Origin: Macquaria australasica
Taxonomy: Eukaryota; Chordata; Actinopteri; Centrarchiformes; Percichthyidae
Assembly: GCA_005408345.1 (NCBI GenBank)
Contig: SEMN01000637.1
Coordinates: 207,176-271,175 of the forward strand
DNA: 64,000 nt
Reading direction: 5' to 3'
The position numbers were made by a program, and so were the translations under genes. A model generated the notes under the pieces. That model was not told the origin of the DNA and searched no databases. It saw nothing but the letters and a program-made list of their open reading frames with translations. Below, piece after piece: positions 43,336-56,170 of this stretch (positions are counted from its first letter, which is position 1; the number at the start of each line of letters is the position of its first letter).

Positions 43336-43908
43336 TTAAAGGTTAATAGTTTTGGGAAATGCACTTAGTCACTTTCTTGCCAAGAGCTAGATGAGAAGAT
43401 TGATACCACTCTCAGGTCTGTACGCTAAGTCGTCCGTTAGCGTAGCTTAGCTTAGCACAAAGACTGGAAACAGCTAGCCTGGCTCTGTCCAAAGGTAACA
43501 AAATCTGTCTACCAACAGCTCTAAAGTTCACAAATTAACATGATATATTTTGTTTGTTTATTTTGTCCAAAAAAAAACAAAGTGTCAAAATGGCAATTTG
43601 CCATTTTACGGGAGGCTATGTGCTGGACTATTTCTTGGACGCGACCAGTTGCCAGGCAACCAACAGAGACAAACAAATGAGACGTAACAGATTTAGTAGT
43701 GAGCTTCAGAGGTGTGAATTTTATTAGGTGGATTTCAGTTTGATTTTGTTAGCCGTTTCCAGTCTTTATGCGAAGCTAAGATAAGCTAACCAGCTGCTAG
43801 CTGTAGCTTCATATTTACCGTACTGAAATGAGAGTGGTAACAATTTTCTCATCAAACTCTTGGCAAGAACGCAAATAAGTGTATGTCCCAAAATGTCAAA
43901 CTATTCCA
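43336..43908. mobile_element. Palindromic 'TTAGCTTAGC' element, full-length copy B
   Basis: The left end (TTTTGGGAAATGCACTTAG, TTCTTGCCAAGAGCTAGATG, AGATTGATACCACTCTCA) is the inverted complement of the right end (ATGAGAGTGGTAACAATT, CTCATC, TTGGCAAGAACGCAAATAAG, CCAAAATGTCAAACTATTCC). Between them are TAGCTTAGCTTAGCACAAAG on the left and GAAGCTAAGATAAGCTAACC on the right. It is about 570 bp with no open frame, which fits a non-autonomous terminal-inverted-repeat element. Confidence 0.75.
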
Positions 43909-45413
43909 ATGACTGCTTGTTTATTAGGGAATAAATCTAACCACAACATGTGTCCCAGAAGTCAGCTGCCCAGATGTTACAATGCAGTACCACTATCATT
44001 AAGTCATTATGTGTTTAGCACCTGCAGCAGCATTGATTTATATCATACGAGCAAACGACAGGTGATCCCAATGACTTTTTGCCTTTTGCCTGCTGAAGTC
44101 AGGCATCACCATTACCATGTGATAAGTCAATCAGTAATCCACTGACCCGTGTAGCACGTGTGTTTATATGTGTGTGTATGAGTGTATGTGATTTAAAGGT
44201 CAAAGAACTTAAAATGACAACAGCTAATCATAACCGAATGCTATCTTTGATGACAGCGCAAGTATGTGTATGAGTAATTGAGAGCTCAGTGGTCAGCTTT
44301 ACATGGACATATGATCTGAGTGAGTGCAGAGGGTCAAACAACAGACTTGACTCTTTGCTGACTTCTCACCACCCTGACCTCTCAGCGATATGAAACAAAT
44401 TCCAATTTTAATGACATTAACATGCACACACAGCCTTATTAAGTATTTATATGTGTGTGTCTTTGAGCATGCATATGTGCCTGTGTAGTCTCAGTGTTTA
44501 CCAGTGAACTGAAGCTGTTGTGACACCCTCATGTGACGTCATTAGCTCAGGTTTTTTTCTTCAAATAAGGTAACCAGCCACCCAGCCAGCAGCAGCACCA
44601 CTGAACAAACTGCCTGTTCTACAGCGTTGCCACTCCCCATGTTACTAAACCCATCCCACCATGGCTTCCTGTTCCTCTAATGAGTAAAGATGCCGTAAGT
44701 TTCTCTTTGCTCTCAGCCTAAGAAGGCCATCATTGATTGAGTAATTCACTCCCACTACCAGCTCTTCTCCCCTCTCAATCTACAGTGTCAACTCTTCTTC
44801 CTCTTTCTGCTGCTCTTATCATAAGGAGAATTTGATACTTTGTGCCCATAGCACTGGGTAGCTGAGGCTATAAACAAGGGCATTTTGATGTGTATGTGGG
44901 TGTGTGTTTGTGGGGGAGGGGAGAGAAACCATGAAAGGCCTTTTGGTAATGGGTAAAGCTGGCCATAGGGGGTGGACATGAATTCTGTGTCTATTATCCG
45001 CACACACACACAGAGTTAAACATCTGCTGCCTTGAGTCTAACTTCAACTAGACTGCAAGGCTGCAGCTCAATACAAAAAACATTAGTCGTAATTAGCCTT
45101 GAGTGGGGTTAAAAGCTAAGGCCTGGAAATGTGGACATCAAAACAGTGGTGGAAAACAATGAGGGTGAGATGAGACCATCAAATGGGATCTGGGTGGAGT
45201 AAAGATGTAGACAGAGAGAGAGACGAGGAAGATGATGGAAAATACATAATGTCATGTTGGAAATGCATCTCGTGTGTCACCCACAAGAGTTTCATTCTTG
45301 CTTCACTGCATGGTTGGACACGTGTGTGTAATAGTGTGAAATGTGTGAAAGTCTGAGTCAAGCTGAAAGCAGCAATGTTGGGATTTTCTCCTTTAGACTA
45401 ACAGCTAAGAAGT

Positions 45414-45850
45414 TTGAAGGAAAAGAGTTCGACGTTTTGGAAAATGCACTGATTCGCTTTCTTGCGGAGAGTTAGATGAGAAGGTCGATAGCACTCTCAT
45501 TTCTGTCCGTTAAATTTAAGGTTACAGCCAGCAACTACTAACAGACAGACATGTCTATAAATTAAACTGAAATTAGGGTTAGTCACTGTGGTCATAAAAC
45601 CTTCTATTTATATGTTTGCTGACACTAAACAGAAATACTGTGTTGGCGCACACATAGTAAGGAAGATTTGGTAACCTTGAGACAGAGCCAGGCTAGCTGT
45701 TCCACACTGTTTCCAGTCTTTGTGCTAAGCTAAGCTAACCAGCTGCTGGCTGTACCTACATATATTTAACGGACAAATGTGAGAGTGGTATCAATCCTCT
45801 CATCTAATTCTCCGCCAGAAAGCAAACGTCCAAAAATGTCAAAACCTTTA
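45414..45850. mobile_element. Palindromic 'TTAGCTTAGC' element, copy C
   Basis: It has the same left end (AGAGTTCGACGTTTTGG, GAGTTAGATGAGAAGGTCGA) and right end (GCTAAGCTAAGCTAACCAGC, GAGAGTGGTATCAATCCTCT). The middle differs and is shorter, about 435 bp in all. Confidence 0.72.
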
Positions 45851-46142
45851 AAAATGTATTTAGCTTTTGATGCAGCAACTCAAGTTTTGTCAATCAGCAG
45901 AACACTTTTCCCCTCCTTCCCCTTTGTTTCTCCTTTCTTTCTTCATTCATCTATTCCCCCATCTTGCTAAGCAAGCATCTCCATCCTCTCCTCTTTCTCT
46001 GTTGACTTTGCAGCCTATTGAAAAGTGACTGGCTGACCAATTGTTTGCCATCTGTGACTGGTCATAGTTTCAGAGAGGGAAGCCCTATTCACTGCTCTCC
46101 CATCACCCCTTCCTGCCTCACTCCCTCCTTCCTCTCTGCAAA

Positions 46143-46158
46143 CCCCCCCCCCCCCCCG
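46143..46158 (+). repeat. Poly(C) run
   Basis: A run of about 16 C. Confidence 0.9.
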
Positions 46159-48318
46159 ACCCCTTCATACAGCCAATAGATTGGTCGTCTGCAGCGTCAT
46201 TGATCCGTGGGTCACCGTGGTGACAGTCTGACTCCAAGGCACGGGCCAGTTACCAGCTGTGTGTGTGTGTTCTGTCTGCCAGCTGGCCTGTTCGTGCTCC
46301 GATTGGATTAGCTTCCCATTTACGGCCCAAATGGATCCTTAACTCCAACCCCCACTTCTTACACACACACACACACACACACACATTTATTGGCCACACC
46401 CCATCATAGCATCCTGACCAGTATCTTATGTCGTTCATCAAACTTGACACAACATAAAACTCATTGGAATTCTCTTAACTTGGGCAAATCATTCACACCT
46501 CTTTTTTGTGTTTTTGTGTTTCATCCCCCACAGCAGTACAACAAGTAGTTTAGATTACAAAGCACATATTGTTGTTAGGATCCAAACACATTTTAGTTGA
46601 CTTACAGGCTTGGCACTTCCTCTTTTAAATCTGTGTCACAGCTCGTGCTGGTCTCACTCCAGCTACTGGCACGGAGCTGTAGAACAAATGTGATTTGTTA
46701 GCGCTGGCTACACACTAATGCAAAAACGTCCTCCGCTAATAATCGATCAAAGTCTAAAGCTGCACTGGTGAATCTCCCTGCTCTTTGAAAATCCTGTGAT
46801 TATTATAGGTAAATCTGATCAAGAGCTTGAAGTGTATAACCCAGTTTTCAGACTTGTTTGTCAGACAAAGGGAGCTTCTATACAATGGCCGAACTAATGC
46901 AATAACCACACGCAGCGCTTGAGGCTGTGCGGCTTCTCTGAATGTTGTTGTTTTTTTCTGTTCCTCATGAACACACACCGGGCCCTCTGTCCTCTCTTCC
47001 CCTTCCTGTGCAACCACCTCACTTCCTCCTGCTGTTCTGTCCTCTTATTGGCGCAAAGAAGCAGCTGAGGTGCCTTTTAAGGCTGTGAGGTTTTATTCAG
47101 GTGTCGTGCAAACCAAGGACTGATGACCGCCTCCAACCATTAATGGAGAAATGTCAGAACTGAACCCAAAGCAGCATGTATAGACATCTTGATGTGTTCA
47201 CTGCATGCAAAGACAGAAATGCATACATGATCACACACTCTGAGATATAAAACAAGGTCCACACTAGGAAAAAGGAACTTTACAGAATGCATGTGTGTCT
47301 GCAAAATGGGAGTAACATATAAAAGAAATCTTCATCTCTATTGCTCAAGCTCAGAAGAGTGACAGACTTATCTATCTCTGTATCTAATTCTCCCACTGAC
47401 GCACACACACATACACACTCCTTATTCACCCCCTGCATGGTGGTGAACCCAGGGAGGCTTACTGTATCTATCCTCTGCCATCTGTCTCTGTCTGGTGGGA
47501 GGGCCCCTCTGCTCCGATTGGCTCGTTTCACGAGCTGCCAGCCTTCCGACTGGCTCGTTTGGGGATTTCGAGCCTCTTGACTAGCCCCGGCCCTGCTTTT
47601 ACTTCCTGATATTCCTTATTCCATTGCTGCCCCCTCAGCTGTGTAGCTTGAATGCAGTGTGAGAGGTCAGCCACCTACACACGCCCATGCACTTTGGTCT
47701 GCAGTCCTTGGCAGTCCGCTCTGTTTGGACGTTCCTTACATAACATTACAGCCTGTCGTGCCTCCCTGCTTTCTCTCTGATTTCCTCATTCTCTTCATAT
47801 CTTTTCATCTCTGTTTCACTATCTGTCATTCTCATCACTTCATCACATCATCCTATTTTGACAAACATCAACCATGTGTCAACAAGTGTTAAATATATAC
47901 ACTAAGGCAGCAGAGGAATTTTAGCAGTGTGTCAAGTCATGCCTCTGTCCACGTCCTCCTCTCAGCTCTAGAAATCTGTCCCCTCTCATCCTCTCTCCTC
48001 TGCATAGTAACCGAGAGCCCACCCTCTGCGTTTGCCACTGAAAAACAACTTCAATGCGGTGCTGCAGTGTGCACCCAGTGCCCCTAAATCGCTGAGTAAA
48101 GTTTGCATGCGTTGCTTTGCTTTGTTGTATTGTAGCACCACTTTTTTGTTTTAAGCCAGCGGGCAGGTTTCTATGTGTCTGTCTGTCTGTGTGTGTGTGT
48201 GTGTGTGTGTGTTAGTGTGCTATATTGTTTTCTATGATGCGATGCAGTTCATTTTTGTTTGCAGTTCCCACCCTTCTCATCTCTCACACTTGCTGTTTGA
48301 ATGAGCTGCCTGCTCTGC

Positions 48319-48400
48319 GCTGATTGGCTGCCGCCGGCTGCCATATAAGGGCATAGGCCAGCAGCAGAGGCAGGAAGTGGGGTAAAGAGGAAGTGGAGAG
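48319..48400 (+). promoter_or_regulatory. Promoter-like module: CCAAT, CArG, ETS-like sites
   Basis: GATTGGCTGCCGCCGG is followed by CCATATAAGG at 48341-48350, then AGGAAGTGG twice near 48373-48394. The order resembles SRF/ETS-regulated promoters. No coding exon follows that I can recognise. Confidence 0.35.
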
Positions 48401-49104
48401 CCGGCTCTCGGAGACCGGCAGCAGAATGTGCAGCCTATAGAGAAGTCATAACAAACTGCCACACCTTTTCTTCAATCTTTCTCCATCTTTTCTTTTCAGT
48501 TTACAACATGTCATCGCTTCGTTTTTGACATAATTTTCACCTCTCCTCCTCTCCTTTCTGTCTGCATAACTCTCATTCATCAGCCTTTCTTTTCTTTTGC
48601 TCTCCTTCTTTGTTTTCCTCCACTCCTCTCCCTCCTGATTTGACATCCTTTCCTGATTAGCACATTCAAAAACGTGTGTTGAGCCAGTCACCCATTAGTA
48701 ATACCTGCTGTACTTATAAGTGTGCTCGGAGTGTGTGACTGGAAGCCTTTTAATCACTCATGGCAGCTTAGTGCAGCACACAAGCTTTACTTTACAGCCG
48801 AGGGTCGGTCAAAGTCCACTCGGAGCTATGCAGCAGCAGTACATGGTGCTGTTGTGCAGCAGATTGTTATGTGAGTACAGTATGATGTAATGTGTCAGTG
48901 TGAGACATGGAGGGAGTGCTGGGTTTTAGCAACCTTCAGGGAGTTTATGATCACAAATGTAGCCTCCATGTGCTGGGCATTTTATGAGTTGATTCCATTT
49001 AGATCAAATATATGTAAGTTTGACTACTTTTAAGCAAATAAATAAAGGTTTCAGCTTCCCCGCCCTGAAATGTTATCCCTGGCAGTATGGAGAAGGTGGA
49101 GAGG

Positions 49105-49350
49105 TACCACTGCTCCGTCGCGTTGAAAGGAGTCCGCTGAGGTGGTTCAAGAAGGCGTCCTAATCAGGTGGTAGACACCTCCCTGTGGAGGTGTCCCAGG
49201 CACATCCAGTTGCGAAGAGACCACGGGACAGACCCAGAGCACACTGGAGAGATTACATATCCCATCTGGCCTAGGGAGAAGGATGAGCTACCATGCTTAG
49301 TCTGCTGACACCACAAACCAGACCAGGATAAGTGGTGAAAGATGGATGGA
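49105..49350 (+). mobile_element. 3' end fragment of a non-LTR retrotransposon (LINE, RTE/Rex-like)
   Basis: The DNA follows the C-terminus and tail of a common fish LINE: CTGCTCCGTCGCGTTGAAAG, TGAGGTGGTTCAAGAAGGC, CTCCCTGTGGAGGTGTCCCA, GGGACAGACCCAGAGCACAC and AAGTGGTGAAAGATGGATGG. Small gaps and stops break the frame. It is a 5'-truncated dead copy ending in GATG-type repeats. Confidence 0.75.
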
Positions 49351-49403
49351 TCAAGTATGAAAAGGGATATGAAACAGCATTTAGAGAAAGTTTAACTGAA
49401 CAT

Positions 49404-49808
49404 TTAAAACAATTGTTCAACATTTTGGTAAATTACATTATTCACTTTCTTGCTGACAGTTAGATGAGAAGACTGACACCACCCCCATGCATGTACGTCA
49501 AATATGAAGCTGTAGAGCCAGCAGACGGCTAGCTTAGCTTAGCACAAAGACTGTAAACTGGGACACCTGGCAACGTCATGGTGACGACAAGACTCCTTTA
49601 GAGGAGCTGGTAGGTGGATTTTGTTACTGTTGACCTGGGCCAGGCTAGCTGTTTCCCCCTGTTTGCAGTCTTTATGCTAAGCTAAGCTAACCTAACCGGC
49701 ATCATGTTTACTGTACAAACACGAGAGTGATATCAATCTTCTCATCTAACACCCAGCAAGAAAGAGAATAAGTGTATTTTCCCCAAATCTTTAACTATTC
49801 CTTTAAAG
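49404..49808. mobile_element. Palindromic 'TTAGCTTAGC' element, copy D
   Basis: It starts near TTCAACATTTTGG and TTCACTTTCTTGC, has GGCTAGCTTAGCTTAGCACA on the left, and ends TTAACTATTCCTTTAAAG. It is about 405 bp with a deleted centre. It begins about 55 bp after the LINE fragment. Confidence 0.72.
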
Positions 49809-51659
49809 GTCAACATTTTTTAAGGGGGCTCGGGTGTGCATTGGGAGACTCATAACCTTCATATGTTTTACCGTCCTGACTACAACCTTGTTACCAGCAA
49901 ACAAATACATAGCTTTAGGATATGTTGACATAGGGAGAGCACAGTAAAACCTGATTGTGATTATAGTAAACTGTGCTAACAACCTTAGCATAGGCCCGAG
50001 ACCTGAGAGAAATGTCTCTTGGTGTTGTCAAATGATAAGGTCATGATAAATAGAAATAGTCCATGATTTTCAGTCACAGAACAATCAGTCTAAAAGTTAA
50101 ACTGTATTTCAGTTATCGCAGATACAGTGTCGTGATCCAAGCGTCATGTAATGCAGCAGTTGGTCTGAAACTCACAGGCCGCCAGAGTCTGGATGTACCT
50201 GTGAAGTGACTGTGACTTAGAGGAAGATGACAGCGCTGCCAGGCTGATTTCACAACTCTTTCAGCCCCTTTTGTCTTTCCTTGTGGGTTTGTTTGTTTAA
50301 TTTGGCAGGAGTGTGTGAGGTGTTATGGTGTGCAGTTATGTGCATTCTTCATTTGTCTCTCTATGTGTGTGTGTATTTGTTGACCTGGGTGTGTATTAGT
50401 GAGGCCACACCCTCCTGTTAACGCCGACATCCATAAAAGGAGATCTTTAAGTTTGTCACATGACAACAATCTGAGGAATGCAAGACTGGTCACATGGGAT
50501 GCCGTCTCAAGGAAATCAGCTTCACCCCCTGAGGACTGTGAAATTATGTGTGTGTCTTTGTGTGTGTTGCTCTCGTTGGGTGTGTGTTCCCATTTGCAAT
50601 CACCTGCAGTACTTCCATGTTTCTATCACTGTGTCTTTTTGTAGTGTGCATATGTCTTCATATGATTGTGTGTGTGTGTGTGTGTTTGTGATAACAGGGG
50701 AATTCAGAGGTCGAGAGATTTCACTTCTCTTTCAGTTATGTTTCAGTAACTGGAAACTGCAGAGGAGGACGTTCCAATTTCCTTCTCAGACAGAAGAAGA
50801 ACAAGTATGCATGTGTGTGTGTGATGGATTGTGTACTTCATGTGCGGTTTGTAAGCCAGTGAGTGTTAGTCACTAAAGTACAAAGGTGGATGGGTTCAAA
50901 CTAACATTTTTACATCAGGATCAAATCGGAGATGTGTCTTTGAATTATTAGAAACAACAAAATAAAAGCCCCTACTGTTATGCTATCTCATAGCTCTGTG
51001 TAGGATGAGGCATGAAAGAATACTATATTTTTTTGTGCATGTGTAATGAAAGAAGTAGAAATGAAAATCAGCACCACTTCCTAAAGCTGAAGCTGCTGTG
51101 TGGGCTGCAGCTGGTGCTGCTCGGTGCTGCCTCCTACAGCTCCTGACTGTCTACTGAAACCAGAAGGTTGTCACTTTTTTTTAGTACACACAGAAAGGGA
51201 CTTCCTTTTTATTCACTATAGGGCACCATATAAGGTTAACTTAACAGGTATAGCAGGTATAAACACAGACACCACCACTATACAAGCTCAGACAGTGGCA
51301 TTGATGGAGTAGAGGAAGCCATATCTGGGCAAACTGAGGCCGTTTGTGCCATCTTTCCTTTTATCTGTTGCGCATGTCAGTGTGCATGTTAGTCACGAGG
51401 ACAGGAAGCTTTGGGCAACAGCCCAAACGCTGTTTAGCTGTCATCAGCATACCATTTCTGTTTTTTCCAAACTGGACCAACTGCATAAGAGAGTTCCTGT
51501 TTTAGTCATTTAAATTTTCCTGAGCTGAGAATTTTTATATCAGTGCTGCATAAATGTCGAGCCCTTCTCGCTGACATTCACCTGTTTTTGCCACAACATT
51601 AACCCTCAGAAACATATTTCCTCGCACACTTTGGTGTGTTGTCGTTAGCTGCATTTAAT

Positions 51660-51860
51660 TTCAAGGTTTCAAGGCTTGATACCACAAGGTTTGTATTTTA
51701 ACAAGACTCTACAGCCGCGCCAGCGACTCTGTGAGGCTGTACATACAAGCACAGAAATGCTAACATCATGCTGACATGCTGATGTTTAGCAGGTATAATG
51801 TTCACCATGTTCACCATCTTAGTTTAGCATGTTAGCATGCGTGAGACATAAAGTAGACAT
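51660..51860 (+). repeat. Dispersed teleost repeat 'TGATGTTTAGCAGGTA', partial
   Basis: It shares AACAAGACT, CTGTGAGGCTGTAC, ACATGCTGATGTTTAGCAGG and CATCTTAGTTTAGCATGTTA with 58600-58790, in the same order. Confidence 0.65.
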
Positions 51861-52010
51861 ACAACTCTGAATGAAACCAGTTTTATTCATCTGCTGAACT
51901 TTGCCCCGTATCATCTGAGGAATGTACTGTCCAGCACTGTACCACAGGAAATTAATAAACAGATTCTAATTTAGGCATCTTTCATCTCCTGGCAGTTTGT
52001 TTCTCTGTGC

Positions 52011-52406
52011 ATGACCTCCCCTGACTCAACTCCACCACAGTACATTCCCACCACCTCACCACCACCCAGGGGCTTTTATACTCAGGGAGAGAAGGGGAAA
52101 AAGAGACACAGTGAGAAGGGAGGAGAGATGAGAGTGTGTGAGAATAAATACCGAAAAATGAGGCGAGACAGAGAAGAGCATGACAGAGGTAAAAGAGGGC
52201 AGGACAGGGATGTTTACTGGATTCATTCACGATCCTTCTCTGACTCGGGCGTTGCTCTTTCCCACCAACATCACCACCTCTCCTCCTCCTCCTCCTCCTC
52301 CTCCTCCTCCCACCAACAACCCAGAGCCCTTAGTCCCCCCGACCTCACCCCTCCCGCCTCCACCAGCCCGACACACACATCCCTGAGGAAACAGGAGGTG
52401 ATGTAA
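52011..52406 (+). other. 131-codon open frame with Ser10 run, coding status doubtful
   Basis: The frame opens MTSPDSTPPQYIPTTSPP, passes a Lys/Arg/Glu-rich part, and has HHL(S)10HQQPRALSPPDL encoded by a (TCC)n at 52283-52311. A TCTCCTGGCAG acceptor lies just upstream. I recognise no family; the microsatellite alone may keep the frame open. Confidence 0.2.
52283..52311 (+). repeat. (TCC)n microsatellite
   Basis: Nine to ten TCC units. Confidence 0.95.
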
Positions 52407-53728
52407 TGACCGACGGTCCGCCTCGAGAATACAGACTAGGCTAGATTCCTTCTCTTTTCTCTCTTTTTACTCATTTTCTATCTCCATTCATTCATGTACT
52501 CATGCATGTCATCTCCTAGACTTTTGTATGTTTCTCTGGCATGACAATTAACTCCACCATCTGTGTGTGTGTGTGTAGGTTAACAAGCCTGTTTGGCAGT
52601 GTGTCCAAATAAAACACCCCTCCCTGCTTCCCTCCCTCTACCCAGACCTTCTCCTCTCCCTCTGCACAGGATTCGCACAAAGCTGTGGCCTAGTTGCACT
52701 CTTGTTTCCCTCTTCACCGTGTGCACATATTCACTTCCTGTCAAGGAGCTAAAGTGGAAACACTTGTTTCAAAGAACCGGCTCGGGGTATGTTTCACTGG
52801 AAGAGGATACGAGGAAAGAAAAGGTTAGGAGAGAAAGAAACTGGAGGCAAAAGCATAAGGAGAAGACGTTTTTTGTGTCTCTGTGTGCAGGTGCTCTGTA
52901 TAAGTGCATCTGAGTGTGTTACAGCTAATGATGTGGGATTCCCTAAGCAGTGGGATAGAGTCAAACCCCAAAATGTAGGTCAAGAGGCACCGCGTTTTCC
53001 TTGCGCTGTTGCATAACCATGCACACACACACACACACACATATATACATGCACAAGTGTGTAGCTAGATCCTGCACAACATTAGGCTGTGAGTGTGCTG
53101 GTGTGCAGGAAAGACATCCAGTGTAAGCAACTGTAAAAGCTCTTCATGAAACCTTCAGTTGCAGCTCGTGCCACAGCTCCACACATAGACTGCAGATAGG
53201 AAAATGTTCAGTGTGTGTTTGAGCGTGTGTGTTTAGGTGTGTGTGTAGTAGAAGAACAGAGAGATTAGGCTTTTGCAGGTAGATCATTTGCTGCACAGTC
53301 ATTGGCTGAGGGCTGCACCTGGACTGGATTGCCTTTTAAGGAGACTCACAGTCACAGACCTGCTGTAAATCCGCCGTTCACTCGTTCCAGATAGCCCCTT
53401 CTCTCTCTCCAGTCACCACTCTTTCATTTCTCTCCCTCTCTTTCTTCTCATACCATTCCCATGCCTAGTTTTCTCTCTTTACCTCTGCTAAGCCTTTTTG
53501 ATTCAGTTGCCACCCTCTCTTGCTCTCTCTCTCTCTCTCTTTGTTGCAGGAGGCTTATAGGACAAAAGAAAAAGGGAAAAATGGAGGAGGAGGAGGAGGA
53601 AGAGAGAGATGGGGGGATTGAGAGAGGGGGAGTTACACCTTTCTTGGCTCATCTGATTGTAAGCTGATAACCTGGAACGCACTAGCAAGCTGTTACATAA
53701 GGGATAGGAGACAAGCTGAGAGACACTG

Positions 53729-53731
<3 letters not shown>

Positions 53732-53777
<46 letters not shown>
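53732..53777 (+). repeat. (GT)n microsatellite
   Basis: About 23 GT units; a second tract follows at 53951-53978. Confidence 0.95.
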
Positions 53778-53778
<1 letters not shown>

Positions 53779-53947
53779 ACAGTGAGCAGCACTCCCATTT
53801 CTATCTTGTTTTCCCCCCGTTTCTTTGGTAATGCATGGATAACTGGGTTAGTCACATTTCCATTTTTTTTCTGTAAAAGGAATTTGCTTGTATCTGTGGT
53901 TCGTTTGTGTGTGTGTGTGAAGAAACCACACTGAAACGGAACATGTT

Positions 53948-53980
<33 letters not shown>

Positions 53981-55454
53981 GGTTTCACAATATATCACCG
54001 TATTTTACCTAGTGCAGTGAAAAATCCTGTAAAACCCATCTGTATCATTTTAGAAGTGAAACAGGGAGGGGTTTAGTGAGGAATGACGTTTCTGTTTGCA
54101 TTAATTATTAAAAGTAAAACCTTTATTAGGGAACATACCCTCTGCACTACCCCCCTACGTTTTCATTTTGACTGTATCTAACAACCTTTACTGTGAAGGT
54201 TATTTACAGTGAAAAGTACAGTGAAACATCCCAATAAGGCATTCTGTTGAGCTCAATCTACAGACAAGACATTAAACATTAAAGTGTGTTAGCCTGCACT
54301 GCACTTAGTCTGATGACTCATAAAACAGAGGAAAGTTTCTATTACTTTGGTGACCGAATGGGAAACCTGATGAGTCCTCTTTCATTCTCACTCAACAAAG
54401 AAAGTGTGCGCATGCGTCCACCAAGGCTGCACAACACTCAGAAAGAAACAAGCAGAGTTGAGGTTAATTCACACTCAGTCACTCTCCAGCTCTTGCAGTT
54501 CTGTCATTCAGCAGGAAGGGGCACAGCTGAGAGCAGTCTGCTTTCAAATGTGGAAAGCTTTAATTAACTTTTGTATCAAGTTTCATCGTTGCTATCTTAG
54601 TTGGGCTCCTTTTGAGCTGTAGCAGGGAATGAAAGCTGCTATGATATCATATTAACAAAATATTTAAGCTTTGCTGAAGAATCAGTCATTTGTTGCATCA
54701 TACAGGCGGTGGTCAGCTCACTGTAACCAAACTCTTAGGAAAAATAATGTTGCATTGCACTCTGTTATGAGGTAGATCTACTGCTGCTGTCTGTATACTG
54801 GCCTCAAACCAGTGTACCCCCTGGTTTGGCCCACAAGGGCGGCTGGCCAGTGTGTTTAAGATGGCCATCTGTGCCAGATGTTAATGATCCCCCCTGTGTG
54901 TGTGTGTGTGTAGTGTGTGTGTAGTGACTGGATGATAGCATGGTGTGTGTGTGTGTGTCAGCAGATGGTGTGTGTCACACACATGCTGTCTTCCATTATC
55001 AATTCTCAATCATCAATTATTCACACCAGGAGATTGAAACCAATGATGAAAAAAAACAAAAAACAAATTTACTGTAAAATCAGTCAAATCAATTACATTT
55101 CACCATAAAATCTACAAAATATTTTTGAACTGGTCAGACTTTATACACTGAGTCCATGTCTGTTCATGCTCGTTAAACGAAAAGCGTGTGTGTGTTTTTA
55201 TATGTGTGTGTACTATATGCATGTGTGTAAAATGAAAAAGAACCAGAGTGGCTAAATCTTTCAAGGGGTCTGTGTAATAAGAGGCCAGCAGAGAACAGCT
55301 GGTGTTTGTGCTTGAGGATGTGTGTGTGTGTGTGTGTGTGTCCAAAGAGGCTCTGTAAGGGGGCCTCCAACCCTTTGTTGCAAGGGGGGCATATCATTAG
55401 CATCTAAAACTCCTTATTGCCCATGAAGAGAAAGAAACAGAGATGAAAAGCTGG

Positions 55455-55598
55455 AGAGAGAGAGAGAGAGAGAGAGAGAGGAAGACCCCGGGGATACAAC
55501 AGGAAAATGGTGGCAATGACCAGCAACACCTGCCAGTTCAACTAAATGTGCCCTCTATATGTGTGTGTGTGTGTGTGTGTGTGCGTGTGTGTGTGTCC
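55455..55598 (+). repeat. (GA)n at 55455-55480 and (GT)n at 55558-55598
   Basis: Two microsatellites 77 bp apart. Confidence 0.93.
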
Positions 55599-55787
55599 AT
55601 CCGTTGTGGATGTACATGTGTTGCTCCCAGTGTAGCCGTGTGGGTGTGCAGTAGGTGGATGATCTGACCGGTGTAGTGTGCTGCTGCCGCCAGTTGGTGG
55701 AGCAACAGAGCTCCTTTAGACTCCATGAGGGAGAGACAGAGCAGGACTGTACATGCAGGCGACAGACCTGTAATTCAACGTACTGTA

Positions 55788-56170
55788 TTAGATAAGATGA
55801 GACTTTACTTATGCCCAGGTGGGAGATAGACACAGAGACAGAAAACAGAGGAAGAACTATTAAAATAACTAAAAATTAAAATAAGAGATGAATGAAATTA
55901 GAGAGATTTAAAAAGCTATCTACAGTATATACGTTAAGATACCTCAGACAATGTAAGTGAACTGTGCAAATATTTAAGCAAAAGATACACTGAAGTGCAA
56001 CTCTGGCAGCCATGATGTATGAACTATTATAGGTGTAGGTGTAAGTACTAATAATAATGAATAATAAATACAAGGTGTTATAAATAATATATGTGCAGTA
56101 TATGTTATATACTTCTTCTATATATGTATACACACACACACACACTATACAGTAACAATACAATACTGTG
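55788..56170 (+). repeat. AT-rich interspersed repeat (LINE/SINE tail-like)
   Basis: It begins TAGATAAGATGAGACTTTAC, similar to the common fish 'GATAAGA...CTTTATTAATCCC' element tail, and continues through TATATGTTATATAC and (CA)n at 56132-56145. Class uncertain. Confidence 0.4.

Larger units (their letters stand above)
47073..53341. promoter_or_regulatory. Cluster of five perfect CArG boxes
   Basis: CC(A/T)6GG sites lie at 47073 (CCTTTTAAGG), 48341 (CCATATAAGG), 50431 (CCATAAAAGG), 51226 (CCATATAAGG) and 53332 (CCTTTTAAGG). Some have E-boxes or inverted CCAAT boxes within 40 bp. Random DNA would give about 0.4 in 6.3 kb. They may form SRF-responsive enhancers for actb, 7-14 kb away, or promoters of an unseen gene. 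This is inference. Confidence 0.45.
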
